Positions 45,345 to 56,938 of a stretch of 64,000 nucleotides of DNA are shown piece by piece. Source of the DNA: Salticus scenicus (Eukaryota; Arthropoda; Arachnida; Araneae; Salticidae); the NCBI GenBank assembly GCA_963930645.1, contig OZ005648.1, positions 247,543,436 to 247,607,435 of the forward strand, in the 5' to 3' direction. Positions within the stretch are counted from its first letter, which is position 1, and the number at the start of each line of letters is the position of its first letter. The notes beneath the pieces were generated by a model. That model did no database searches. It had not been told where the DNA came from and saw only the letters and a list, made by a program, of their open reading frames with translations. A program made the position numbers and the translations under genes.

Positions 45345-45520
45345 AGCACAACGTTTCAGTACCAGGTCGCAAAATATGCACCAAGGAAGCGGTGTAAACA
45401 AATACCCTAAAGGGATGCATCGAGTCAACACCTGGTTGTGAAACATGTACGAAGAAAACAGTATAAATTTCCTAATGGTGTAACGGTTCAACATGATGTC
45501 TTGGAACGTGGTGAGAGGAG
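45345..45520. repeat. Diverged ~65-bp tandem repeat
   Basis: Units share the pattern TCA..ACC.GGT...AAA.ATG.AC.AAG.AA and then GT.TAAA...CC.TAA.GG; two and a partial third copy can be aligned by eye. Confidence 0.6.
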
Positions 45521-46639
45521 TGGCAGTAGAATCTGAGCCCATTTTTAAGAACCAATTTTTTCACCAAAATATTAAAATAAAATGATTTCATGGCTACAGG
45601 GGCATGGGGGAGGGAGTACTTGGCGATGCGATGCGATGCCTTTAAAGATACAAAAAGTTTCACCAGGTTGACTTGATTATACTATCGATCAAATCTCTAA
45701 TTATTTAAATGGTGCCACATATTCTCTTAATTCCTGAACCTGAAGTTAAAACTTAAAAATACTCCTTATAGCATTGGTTTGTTTGAAACTGAATTAATTT
45801 AACTGACTTATTGTTTATCTAGCTAAACGCTAGATGGAGCTTGCTGACTGCTGACTTAATGTTTTCTAACATTAATTTCCTTTCTATGAAAGTTTTAATG
45901 TTCATTGATTTTGTACAATTTCAATTAAAATTTAACTAGTTTAAACTTTAACTAGCTTAAAATTAACATTTCACTAACTCAATAAATAATTACTCAGTGA
46001 TTTTAATTGTTAATGAAACAGCTCAGACGTTAATTCTTTATCGATTAATCGATGTTTGCACGGCTTTTATTTTTTATTTGTTGGCATCTCCCTATTATCC
46101 AGTTTGTGTAAAAGTTTGACATGTGGATATTCTGCTTTCTTCTAGTTTTCTCTATGGATTCCTTGATGATTTGATTTAATAATTTAATTTCTCATTCAAA
46201 TTGGTTTTGCTGCCTCGATCGGGGCTGGAACAATATAAATTGCTATATTGTTAGCTATATTATTTTACGAAATCGATGCAGCTTTCGCAGCTTTATGAAG
46301 TACATGCCCCCTGACGTGTTTTTACTTCTAATTTTAAGCATTTTTATCCAAGTATTATTTCTGTTGACCTTCAGTTATTTTCTCTGTCATTAAGTTTAAT
46401 GGTCCTTTTATTTTCAATGTCGGCGTAAGTAATTTAAATTGCTTTTGTCTCTTATTGGTTCTTAATCTGTATCGCAACATTTTTGTGTCGTTCTTACCTA
46501 TAAGTCAAAATCAGTTCTATTTTTGTTGTGTTGGAATTGTTTTGTATCTATTAACTGCTAAATTTTAAGGTTAAATTTTATTACGATATCTTTCATATAT
46601 ATATATATATATATATATTTCCCATTGAAAAGTTTAAAA
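45521..46639. other. AT-rich spacer
   Basis: Repeated TTTAACTAG-type words near 45935-45965 and (AT)n at 46598-46619. No gene is seen. Confidence 0.5.
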
Positions 46640-46975
46640 TAATAGTTCTCATAGTGTACATTTATTCGAAATTTTGTCCTATAATGTCGCACTAAAAATT
46701 ATGAAAAAATAAAAAGACAGCGCAATTTATTGAACGACTAATCCCTAAATATAATAAGCAACAATTTAAAATCAGGGTCAAAATAAATATCAAGTTCGGT
46801 TAAATTTCATTTCGTTCGTGGGATACACACATAATTTTTGTTATACACACAAAAACAGACATTTTCTAATAATGGTCATATCGGGTTCAGAATATCTCAA
46901 AACGTTGAAATCCATACAAAACCGGAGGTCAAAAATTTTTACCAATCCATTACTTTTCTGTTACATGCAGAAAGA
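46640..46975 (-). mobile_element. HINE family A, truncated copy
   Basis: On the minus strand it follows the A consensus from CATTACTTTTCTG.. (5' end decayed) through ACCTCCGGTTTTG, the TTAGAAAATGTCTG block and AATTTAACCGAACTTG. The microsatellite is nearly lost. Confidence 0.6.
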
Positions 46976-47243
46976 TTCAAAATCCAACTTACAAACTTTT
47001 AGGGAGGGGGGGGGGAAGTAGGGTATATTGTATATTGTAAGGATTGAAAATTGCATAGAAACTCATGACTTCAAATGCCATTTTAATCTTTTAAGAACTG
47101 GGTATTTTTGGTTGATTTTTAACAGTAAAACTTGTATATGGGCGTGGCTGTAGTAAACTGCATTTTTAACTAAACGTTATATTGTATGTAATATTGATAT
47201 ATCACCTCTTTTTATGTAAACATTAACATCTAAAAACGTTAAT

Positions 47244-47979
47244 TTAACCCTTATCGCTCGTATGTCCCTTCTGAGGGGACATTAAAAATTCGAGCCACGC
47301 CTTACGGGCCCACTTCTCTCACCGCCACTGGAAGCCAAAACTAATGTTATTCTATGGGAAATTTTTCTTTACAAATAACTTGCTAACGAATACACATTTT
47401 TAAATTGTGTTTTCACATTCAGAAAATTCCCAACTGTTAAATTGACGGACCTTTTTTAAAAAAGTATTTATTATTTTTTTATATTTTATTTTGAAGTTGC
47501 AATATACGAATTTTCACTATGTGATTTTTTTTCATTTTGCAATTTCAAAATGAAATATTAAAAATTAAAAAAATACCTTTTTGAAAAAGGTCCATCAATT
47601 TAATAGTTGGGAGTTTTCTGACTGGGAAAACAGAATTTAAAAATGTGTATTATTAGTTAATAAGTTATTTGTAAAGAAAATTTCCCCATAGAATAACATT
47701 GGCTCGGGCATCCGGAGACGGTAAGTGAAGAGGGCCGTTAAGGTGTTCCTCTGCAAATGAAATATTATTTTTCTAAAACGTGTAACTATAGGCTACCTTT
47801 CGGCTACTGGAAATTTTTAACAGAAAGATTTATTTTATTTAATGATGAAGTAAAATAAAACAAATTATTACAATTTTTCGGTAGCCAAAAGGTAGTAAGT
47901 TGGAAACTATTCGTGTGACGTTTTAAAAAAACGCCAAAAGGCGTGTTTTAATGTTCATATGCCGAGCGCAAAGGGTTAA
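47244..47979. mobile_element. TTAA element with CCCTT.CGCTCG ends, carrying a nested MITE
   Basis: TTAA at 47244-47247 and 47976-47979. The inverted ends read CCCTTATCGCTCGTATG and CCCTTTGCGCTCGGCATATG, close to piggyBac-type termini. An unrelated foldback (47302-47741) sits inside. An internal inverted pair around CTACCTTT.GGCTAC lies at 47790-47900. Confidence 0.72.
47302..47741. mobile_element. Diverged 440-bp relative of the TTAA-438 MITE
   Basis: Bounded by TTAC (47302-47305, presumably mutated TTAA) and TTAA (47738-47741). It keeps the family's architecture and central words (GTTATTCTATGGG near one end, CCCATAGAATAAC near the other, CAGAAAATTC, TTCATTTTG-like words), but the terminal 25 bp differ. 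It is nested in the element at 47244-47979. Confidence 0.75.
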
Positions 47980-49742
47980 AAATGCAGTATACAAAAACAC
48001 GCCCATTTGTGTGTTTTATTGATACAGATTAATCGAAAACATCTAGTTCTTAAGGGGGTTAAAATGATGTTTGTGGTCAAGAGTTCCTCTGCAATTTTTA
48101 TTCTTATTATCTGCCCTACCTTCCTTAAAAGTGTGTATGTTGGGTTTTGAATCACCCTATATAGATAGAAGAAAATAAAAACCTAATAGGGGTTTATCCC
48201 AGAACACGTAGATAAAAAAATAATTCCCTTTATCAATATTTGGCCTTGAACTAAACAAATTTTAGTCCAAATATTTTATTATTTTATAGTCATCTATAAT
48301 AAAAAAATATAAAGTACGAAATCGAGGAAAAATATTTCACTGTCTTATGATTGCATAACATTTCTTTCTTTCAATTTAGCCTCTATCTTTAAAGAAAATC
48401 AGTAGTTTAGGTTTAAAAAAAATCATTAGATATTTCTTGTATTCGGAATATTCTACGAACTCTATCCAAATTTACAGCATATTTAGAAAAGAAATATGAT
48501 TCCTTTTATAAGTTTTGAAACGTAAAAATCTGAATTATTTAGGGGAAAATGGAATTATGTATTTTAGCCTCTCAGTTCCTATTTGTCATATGGGAATTTA
48601 ACAGAAGAGTAATTTTAAACTGAATCTTGCGATGAGGGGCGACGATAAAAGCAGGAAGGAAGCATGGGAGGGGAAATAAGATCAATTTCGCATCTTTCTC
48701 TTAGCACAAATGGAGTACCCCCCACATGGTAGTTCAACAGACGGTTTCAGCATCAGCTTCAAAAAAGTTCTTTTTTTCCCAATGAGGGTTACGCAGTTTT
48801 GCTTCAGCTAACGACTATATCATTTACAGTGGTTTTGACAGTGGCGGGGGGAAGACAGAAATTATGACTTCAGTGACGGTTTCAGTGGGAAAATTTTCTT
48901 TGTTTCTGTTTTTATGGAAGATACAAGACACTTTGAAAGAATTTGAATAATTTAAGTAACAGGATTTTATCTGTGTTAAAAATTAATTTGTTTATAATAA
49001 CTGAAAGGGACTGTCCGCATATATTTTTATTTCTCCGTGTATGATAGTAATCGTGCATCCACAAAATAAACAAATAAATAAATAAAATAAAATAATAATA
49101 TATTCAAGTATATAAATACATTAAGTCTGTATAATGCATTCGTAATTCTCCTTTATTTCTTTTAGGGGAAAAAAAATCGGTGCTATAAAATCAGACATTA
49201 TTATATTATTATTTCAAATATTATAGTTTTCTATTAATTTAAGGTGTTGGTTATGTGAGTTAAAGCTATGGATACACTAGTGTTCTAAGGTCTGGGTTGA
49301 TTGCCCTGCATGGGAGTCTTTCTAAGGCGTCCTACACGGATTAATTTAAGAAAAAGAAAGTTATTCGGAAAAACACGTATACATATATGTATATATGTAT
49401 TTATATACATATATATGTGTACAGATATATGTATGCATTTATGCATATATATATGTATACACACACGTACATATTTATTATATATATATATGTATATATA
49501 ATACATAGAAAAATGCATTGATAACGTATGAAATCATGCATAATTATTACTATAGCAGTTTCCCTTACTTTTTCAATAATTTTCAGAAAGTCACGAAATT
49601 TAAATATGTTGGTTGTTTAAATTTTTAATTTGATTACAAGGTAACTGAAAATAGCTGATGATACAAGAAATTTTATTTATAACGATCTACGATTTTTAAT
49701 GTTGGTATTATTAAATAGCAGAGAAAATATATATATATAGAT
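47980..49742. other. AT-rich spacer with microsatellites
   Basis: AAAT arrays near 49068-49100 and a mixed TATG/TACA array at about 49376-49503, which creates mirror ORF-like frames on both strands. No gene is seen. Confidence 0.55.
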
Positions 49743-50814
49743 TAGGGATGTGCCGGATCGTCAAAAAGTGTGATCATCGGATACGAATATGAATACAGAA
49801 TACGGATATCAGTTGTTCTATATCCGCGGATACGGATACGGATCTTATGTATCGAGATCCGCTGATACGGAGATGGATCTTAGAAAAATCTGTAATAATT
49901 AAGAAGAAAAGAAAATTTTTTGCTTCCATTACCTTATTGCCGTAAGTAATGGAAGTAATGCATTCGGTGAAAAAATTCAATATCGATTTTTCACTTGATT
50001 TACAAGTTTTAAGGTTCAAAAAAGTTGTTTTTACAGCTTCTTCATTATGTATGTATGCATATGTGGGAGGGGGGGGGGGAGAAAGATGACTCTGATGAAT
50101 CTACGATGAAAGTTACGAAGAAACTTCATAAAGACATCATATTTTAATTTCCGGTAAAAAAGAAAAAGAAACCGGAAATGGGACAAGAAAAACTGAATAA
50201 AGACAAATTCGCATCTTAAAAACGGTTCTAATATAAAGAGCATAAAAAGAAAAAAAAAAAAAAATTGTCGCACTGCAGAAAAATTGGCTTATATCTTTTT
50301 ATTTGTAGTAGCATCTCAAAATGTGGCCGCCTAAAGCCAAACTTCTAGTTTAAACATCCAAAAATTTTATGTCTTGCTGAAAAAGCATCTTATCAATAAT
50401 TTGCTAACATTTAATTATTTTGCCATCTCGCGCATTAAAATGCATTTTGCTTTTCCTTCTAAAATTAAAATTTTTTGTGATATCGTTAATTGCCTTATCC
50501 TTGTCATTTTCGAAATACTTTTCAAAATTACACCTTTCCTGACAATTGTTTTTTGTTTTGAATACTTGGCTCAATCCTAAATTTTACGTGGACAACCTCG
50601 TAGTAAAATCTGTTCGAAAATTTGCTTTTTAAATCATAAAACTGGCGGTACCAGAAAGAGAAAAGAAAAATATTCAAGAACGTTTTTTTATTCACAGTAT
50701 ATGGGTAAGAGAAAGTAAAAATTCGGTAACCAAAAATTTCATTTAAATATGTTTTTCAAGGAAATAATAACACTTTACTTAATAAAAGTTATCTATTCTA
50801 TGTGAATTTTAATG

Positions 50815-50859
<45 letters not shown>

Positions 50860-51613
50860 GATAGTTTTTTTTTTTTTTCTAGATATTTACAATGCTACGT
50901 TTCTTTTCGCTATCTATACGTTTCCACTTTTTTCAAGCATTGCTTTATAATTAAAAGAAAATTAATTTTTTTTATAAAATAAGTATAATTAATTTTATAA
51001 TTAAATCCTTTTTCTTAAAATTTGCAGTCCCAGAGATAATGCATGATCAGTCTTATAAAAATGAGAGTTTTGATTCTAATGATTCACAATTTTAACACCT
51101 GCTTTCAAACTGTCGTTTTGAGTATAAACAGATTCCTGATTGTGGTCTTGGTGCATTGTTTATTTACATAAATAAATAAATAAATAATCTCATCTACCTT
51201 ACTGAATCCGTCTCTCAGACGTTTATATTATTTTTTAAATTAAATCTCAGCATGTATTTCCTTTATATACGCTGTATATAATAAACGCAAACGGCGAGAA
51301 ATTGAAAATTTCATCAATGTAAAAGTGAACACGGGAATTCATTGCACATATGGGAAAAATGGAAAACGTACATTCCGAGAACCTGAAGGCGAGGCTACAC
51401 TGCATATCTTTTATTTACACATTAAAGATAGTTGAAAATTAGTTATAAAAGTTTCCTTTGGATTTTTTGAAAAATGCTACAAAAGATTCGTATTAGACCC
51501 GTTGAAGGAAACAAACGGATCTGGATCCGGATATTTTTTTCTCACTGATACGGATCCGGATTTTTTTTTTTTTTTTTTTTTTCCCGCGAATACGGAGCTC
51601 CAGCACATGTCTA
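49743..51613. mobile_element. hAT-type non-autonomous element with nested Tc1 derivative
   Basis: The ends TAGGGATGTGCCGG and TAGACATGTGCTGG are inverted. The flanks ATATAGAT (49735-49742) and ATATAAAT (51614-51621) match at 7 of 8 positions, an 8-bp duplication as expected for hAT. Subterminal GGATACGGATAC and GGATCCGGAT words recur at both ends. No transposase is seen. It contains the Tc1 deletion derivative at 50258-50697. Confidence 0.78.
50258..50697 (-). mobile_element. Deletion derivative of the Tc1-like element
   Basis: Starts with TCGCACTGCAGAAAAATTG, as at 9664, then jumps to sequence matching 13130-13880 (AAAGCCAAACTTCTAGTTTAAA, shown here as AAAGCCAAACTTC, and TAAAATCTGTTCGAAAATTT). 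It lacks most of the transposase and the insertions seen at 9.6-13.9 kb. A ~25-bp scrap of the HINE B 5' end (ATGGGTAAGAGAAAGTAAAA, about 50700) abuts it. Confidence 0.75.
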
Positions 51614-51621
51614 ATATAAAT

Positions 51622-52267
51622 ATATATTAATAGTGAATAGTCAAATTTTTCTTTAATGAATATGATATGCTTTTAAATCCTTATTTTATTAATATTTAAT
51701 AGAGTTAATATTTAAACATAGCACACCGTATAGAGTAGAGTGCCATAGAAGAAGGAAAAAAAGAAAAAACACTTGGTCCTTAATCCATATTTTCGAATCT
51801 TAAATCCATCGTCATTTGAAAGCAACCGAGTTCACAATCACACATACAATGATTTTGAATTTAACTTTGACCATGCTTGTATTACACACATGGTCGAAGT
51901 ATGTATAGACCAGTATTCCCGTCTGGACACTTTCGTTCTTGATAAAATGAATCTCGCTTTTCCATGAACAATCAATATGTGCAAGTCATAAAATTGTTTA
52001 ATTTTTACTTAATTTACATGAAACATCAACTAGATTTTTCAGGAAACCCGTGCAGCTTATTTAATGATAAAAAATAATGCACTTGCATATAGAAATTGTT
52101 CCATAAACTTAAAAAAAAACAAAACCTCTGATAACCCGTAAAATAAGGAAAATATTAACATACATAATTTCTTTCTTACATCCGGAATTTTAGCAAAAGC
52201 TGCAAATATCATATTCAATAAACATCAAAATAACTGGGTGGTGTTGATGTCTATGTTACGGTCAACT
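51622..52267. other. Spacer between two hAT-type elements
   Basis: AT-rich. A 64-codon frame at 51773-51967 has no recognised domain. Confidence 0.45.
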
Positions 52268-52275
52268 GTCTACAC

Positions 52276-53202
52276 CAGTGGTAGTCAACACTGTTCCTAT
52301 TGCCCACTAATGGTCGTTCCACCTTTAAGTGCAGTTTCCACTGCGGTTGGTTGGAGGTTGTTTCGAGCGGGGCGCTATTCAGAATCCTTTGATGTGGTCA
52401 AGCGGTTGGAGGTGGTTCGACGGGTTGGTTCGAAGGACTGTGGTCCCTGGCTCTAAAGTCCGGTTTCCACTAGCGGTTGGAGCGGTACTATTCCGAATCT
52501 TTTGATGTGGTCAACCGGGCTCAAAACCCTCGAACTGGTTAGAAGTCTAGAGATCTCCTTGACGCTAACCCCCCTTCTGAGATAATGGAGGGGCCAGAGG
52601 CAGATATCTTTGTCAATTTTGCATGCTTTCCTTTGAAGTAACTGCGCAATTTGTTTACAACTGATGACAAGACATTTGGCTCTTTGTGTCGGAAGCGTGA
52701 TTAATGGTTTTTTGAACCTCGAATTTCCAACCACAATGGAAACCGGCCTTAACCCCCAGCTGAGATAATTTAGGGGCCGGAGGATCTTTGTCAATTTTGC
52801 ATGCTTTCCTTTGAAGTAACTGCGCAATCTGATAAAAGAAGGTTACAACTGAGGACAAGACATTTGGCTCTTTGTGTCGGGAGCGTGATGCCGTGATTAA
52901 TGGTTTTTTGAACCTGGAAGCTCCAACTCCAGTGGAAACCGGCCTTTAGCCGTAGGAGTTTTATCCAATACAAAAACACTACCTTAAAATTAAAAAAAGA
53001 CTTTCATGAAAAGTAAAATGGAAAAAAAAGTGTCTTATTATTATATGCTTTAACTTTCTATAACTCTGTTTTATGCATTTTATAAAGTAACTTCACTATT
53101 TCATAAGTCACCACTTTTGTGGAACCGGTGGGCGGTTAGAAAATTTTACTAATAATAAATATATAAAAATGGCAGTAGGTATAAAATGGTTGAATACCCC
53201 TG
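52276..53202. mobile_element. hAT-type non-autonomous element (927 bp)
   Basis: The ends CAGTGGTAGTCAAC and CAGGGGTATTCAACC are inverted. The flanks GTCTACAC (52268-52275) and GTCTACAT (53203-53210) match at 7 of 8 positions. The interior is mostly a repeated nested unit (52458-52947). Confidence 0.82.
52458..52947. repeat. Nested element with internal tandem duplication
   Basis: The outer ends CTAAAGTCCGGTTTCCACT and the inverse of CTAAAGGCCGGTTTCCACT are inverted. Inside, a ~185-bp unit (TTTGTCAATTTTGCATGC, ACAAGACATTTGGCTCTTTG, GTGATTAATGGTTTTTTGAA) occurs twice, each copy followed by GGAAACCGGCC. A further partial relative precedes it (about 52325-52445, TTTGATGTGGTCAA.CGG). Confidence 0.75.
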
Positions 53203-53308
53203 GTCTACATGAAGTGCCTAGGCCTGAGTGGAATGCCCCCCGTAAAGAAGGAGCAGGGGACCCTTTGTCCAAAATTTTGGAAAACCCTACGGAAAACACC
53301 GAACGCTA

Positions 53309-53715
53309 CAGTCGGCAGCAAAAGTATCCGCGCACTAGCAATAATCCCTGTCTAAAAAAAGTTCACTTAATACTGCTTTGTTAAATAAAACCTTGTCGAG
53401 TCATGATTTTAGTCAGTCTAAGAACATTATTCGACAAGTTTTAAGTGTACAGTCGGTAACAAAAGTGTTCGAACGCTAGCAAAAATTCCTATGTAAAAAA
53501 AGTACACTTCATACGGTTTTGTTAAATAAATCCTTGTCTAATCCTGTTCTTAGTCAGTGTAAGAACATGATTCGATAAGGATTTCTTTAACAAAACCGTA
53601 TGAGGTGTACTTTTTTTACATAAGAATTTTTGCTAGTGTTCGGACACTGTTATCGACTGTACTTTTTTGATATCGGAATTATTAGCTTGTGCTCGGATAC
53701 TTTTGCTGCGAACTG
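53309..53715. mobile_element. CAGTCGG hairpin MITE, outer copy
   Basis: Starts CAGTCGGCAGCAAAAGTATC after TA (53307-53308) and ends with the inverse, GCAGCAAAAGTATCCGAGCAC. The right flank has decayed to CA. Its right arm is interrupted by a relative at 53450-53659. Confidence 0.82.
53450..53659. mobile_element. CAGTCGG hairpin MITE, inserted in its relative
   Basis: 210 bp with ends CAGTCGGTAACAAAAGTG/inverse and TA on both sides (53448-53449 and 53660-53661). Very close to the copy at 26348-26560, hence a younger subfamily than its host. Confidence 0.9.
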
Positions 53716-55465
53716 CAAGTGGACTTGAATGAACTGGCTGGGCTCGTATCTGGCACTTCCCATTTCCTCTGAGCAGGAGTAAAAGCGTTCAGCGTCTTCA
53801 GCACCATTATTTTTAAAAAGAAAAATTCAGTGTATTTTTATACTCACTATCACTTGATTAAATAGGATCGACATTATTATTAAAAAATACTGGTGGAAGA
53901 TTCCATCAAAAGACAGAACGTTTTCACCTCTGCCTCTGAGACACTGATGAGGCTCAAAATAATTGTGTTTTAGGTCGAACAACAGTTTTTGTTTTAGAAT
54001 AAAGATTAGAATCCTTTCCGTGCAATACAAGAGTACAAAAAATAAAAAGTTAACTAGTCCTAATCATAACTTATCATCGTAAAATGGCTATCGCATTCAA
54101 CATAAAAGGTGCAAAAATGAAAATATATGCCTGGAGTTTTGACTTTCAAACCTGCAGCTCTCTCAAAATATATTTAGACTTTGTTTTGCTTACTATAATG
54201 GCCGGATATTAAATTCTTAGTTTATAGTAGGACAATACTATTTTTCGAATGGGGCAGAGATTGAAAATATTGTTGACAGTTTGTAATTTAAAACTTTTGG
54301 ATTCATTTTCCAGTGCAAGAATTAAGGTCACAAAGATCTGGAATTCTAATAAGCAGGAACCTCTAGTTTAATAAGCATTCGTTTGCAAAAAATGACATTA
54401 ATCAAATTATACTTCTGAAACCAGTAAGCAATATTTACTCGCTACAGCAGTGATGTCACATCATTTTAGCTGAATATAAAGGAGTTTCTTAGAATTATTT
54501 CCCTCTTTAAGAAACTTTAGCTGTCAAGAGAATATCACCTATCGATTCGTATCGGAATGCATGATGCAAAACAGGTTAAAAAACTCTTTTCAATAACGAC
54601 GTAGCTTTTCACGATATACTGTTACTGCCACAGAATTCTGAATAAATATCCACAGACAGCGACACATAATTCTCAAACCCATTTCCTTTTCATCTGACCG
54701 CTTGCTGTCACATTTTTTCTCCTTTTCAACCATTGAGTCATCAGGCATAACATATTCTGACTCGAAATCCTGTTGCCAGCTGCAGGACTTGAAAATTTAT
54801 ATTGTCCCTGAAGGAATCGAAACGACCGCTTTTTTTCTTTATACTCTCAAATTTCGGTCTGCGGGAGTGGCAGCATCAGGCAGTGCCTCCCGTGGTGGCG
54901 ACATCTGTCGGCTATCTGCGACCATACGTCTTTTTCGGTGGCCTTTGAGAAATGGTTGTTGGGCGAATGATAAATATGCTTGTCTGGTGTTCTCCAGATT
55001 TGGCAAAAGATTATATCTTTTGGCATTATTTTTATCAGTTCGTCGAGGTGCAGTTAATATTTTTGATGTATTTTAGGAGAATGACTAATTACAGATTCTC
55101 TTCTTCAAAAATTTATTTTTATTCACCACTGTACTGTCAGACTAATGTGAACATATTTATCTACCTCTGTTATTCAAGAGTTTTGCATTGTCGTGTATGT
55201 ATTTATATTCTGTGTGCACTAAAAGCTGTCTCTGATGGAGGAAAATCGTGCGATGCGATAAATATGTTTTGAATGCCAGGGATGGAGACAAGGGAGATGT
55301 GGTGGGTGTTTGTAACTTATCTTAATCAGATTAAGAGGTAAAGCCTTTTATTAAAAGTTTAAAGTCTTAAATGTTTCGGTCCTTTCATTTGTTTTTGTTT
55401 TTGTAGGCCCCAAATTAGACTAAAATTTTTTTTATGTTTGAAAAAGGGTGTTAGGGTACCTACAC
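53716..55465. other. Spacer with a more GC-balanced stretch
   Basis: Around 54690-55080 base composition is less AT-rich and a 124-codon frame runs, but no domain, signal or conserved motif is recognised. It could be an unrecognised exon or an old repeat. Confidence 0.4.
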
Positions 55466-55469
55466 GCCG

Positions 55470-55835
55470 ATTGACTTCACATGAGTCCTAGGCATGGGTG
55501 TAGCCAGAGCCATATCTGCATGATGCTAAGGTGCCTTACGGAGAGGGGACTAAAACCGACTTATTACTTTGTTTCAACGGTAAAAAAGAAAATTTAATTT
55601 CAAGATATGAGTGGAGGGCGTCTCGATCTCCCATAGCTCCTTTTTAGCTGAGTCTTAGGTGGAATGCTCTCCATGATAATCTTTTTAAGGTTCCTAGCCT
55701 ATATTTATGCGAGTTTCGGAGAAAACCACGAAAAATTTTCAACAGCTAGGTTGGCGAACGTGACCTAGGATCGAACCAGACACTTTCCGTCTACCATCTT
55801 CAAGATCTATACTTCGCGGCCTCTGGTGGGGCTTA
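55470..55835 (-). repeat. tRNA-derived SINE, family 1, copy 3, with insertion
   Basis: On the minus strand: GGCCGCGAAGTATAGATC, B box GGTTCGATCCTAGG, then the family body (GTGGTTTTCTCCGAAACTCG). Its tail block CCTAGGACTC..GAAGTCAATC is displaced by about 185 bp of other DNA, with CCTAAGACTC/CCTAGGACTC at the two junctions. Confidence 0.75.
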
Positions 55836-56610
55836 TGTTTGGAAGAAATGCTTTAAAGCTTTTTTTTTTTTTTTTTTAGTTTACGAGTGTAAGAAATTTC
55901 TTTCTAATAAAAAAAAAAAGTTCCATTTTATATAAGAAACACACACACACATATATATATTTAAGTATTACAATCTATATAATTATGGTTAAAACAAGAG
56001 TACAATAGTCTTAATTAATGACAAAAACTTTATTGAAGTATATGATAAAACATATAAATTTACATGTTTATTGCTATTTTAATTTTAGTTACATAATGAA
56101 TGTCGCAAATTTCAACATTCTTGGGATGAAACTTATGTTAAGACATTTAGTAATATGAATTTTAAGCGAAAAACAGTAAATTATGCCATTCAAAGGACTT
56201 ATTTTCCTTAGATTTTTATTTACAATATTGCAGAACAATTTTCTATTTCCTTGCTAATAGAGTAAGAGACATTTTTCTTGTCTGAAATGTAATGGCAAAA
56301 GTAGCATTGAAGCGATTTGATTTGTTATCTGATAACTCTTTCACCGCGTTTACTAGTTCATTTTTGATAACTCATATTGCATATGAAGTACGAAGTATGT
56401 ATCTGCATGGAGTCTGGTGCCGAGGCATTGATATTTCTACCATTGTTGATATTCAAACAGAAAGCAGAAATATTTCTGAGGGAACCTGTTTGCGTTGCAT
56501 ACCCCCCCCCCCCCACACACACACACACAAAAATAAATAAATAAATAAATAAAATAATAATAAAATCAGACTGTTGAAAATAAGTTCAGAAAGTCTTGAA
56601 GTTTTTTGAA
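55836..56610. other. AT-rich spacer
   Basis: Contains a T run (55859-55878), a CA/TA microsatellite (55939-55958), and a C run with a CA and AAAT array (56503-56570). The 82-codon frame at 56292-56540 runs into the CA array, with no recognised domain. Confidence 0.5.
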
Positions 56611-56611
56611 A

Positions 56612-56895
56612 ATATGCTCTTTAAGCAGATAATTTTATTTTAATCCAACACATTTAGATCTGTAAGCATAGATCTACCGTTGAATAGAAATAACTTTGAT
56701 AATATTTTTTTCTTTACATAAAGAATGATCAGAAGACAATTGGGAATATATTTCCAAATTCTGTACAGTTGTCTTCCGATCATTATTTATGTAAAGAAAG
56801 CAATATTATCAAAGTTGTTCCTATTCATCGGTAGATCCATGCTTACAGATCTAAATATGTTGGATTAAAATAAAATTATCTGCATAAAATGCATA
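56612..56895. mobile_element. Long-arm foldback element
   Basis: The arms are about 140 bp, over 85% alike, with a short loop near 56750. Shared words include GCAGATAATTTTATTTTAAT, TTTAGATCTGTAAGCAT and AACTTTGATAATATT. It has no ORF and no clear target duplication. Confidence 0.78.
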
Positions 56896-56938
56896 TGTGA
56901 AGAAAGATGGTTAAACATATCAGATTACATTTATTATT

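Noticed and set aside
49285..49518. Tyr/Ile-rich small ORFs on both strands
   Set aside because: They are translations of a TATG/TACA microsatellite.
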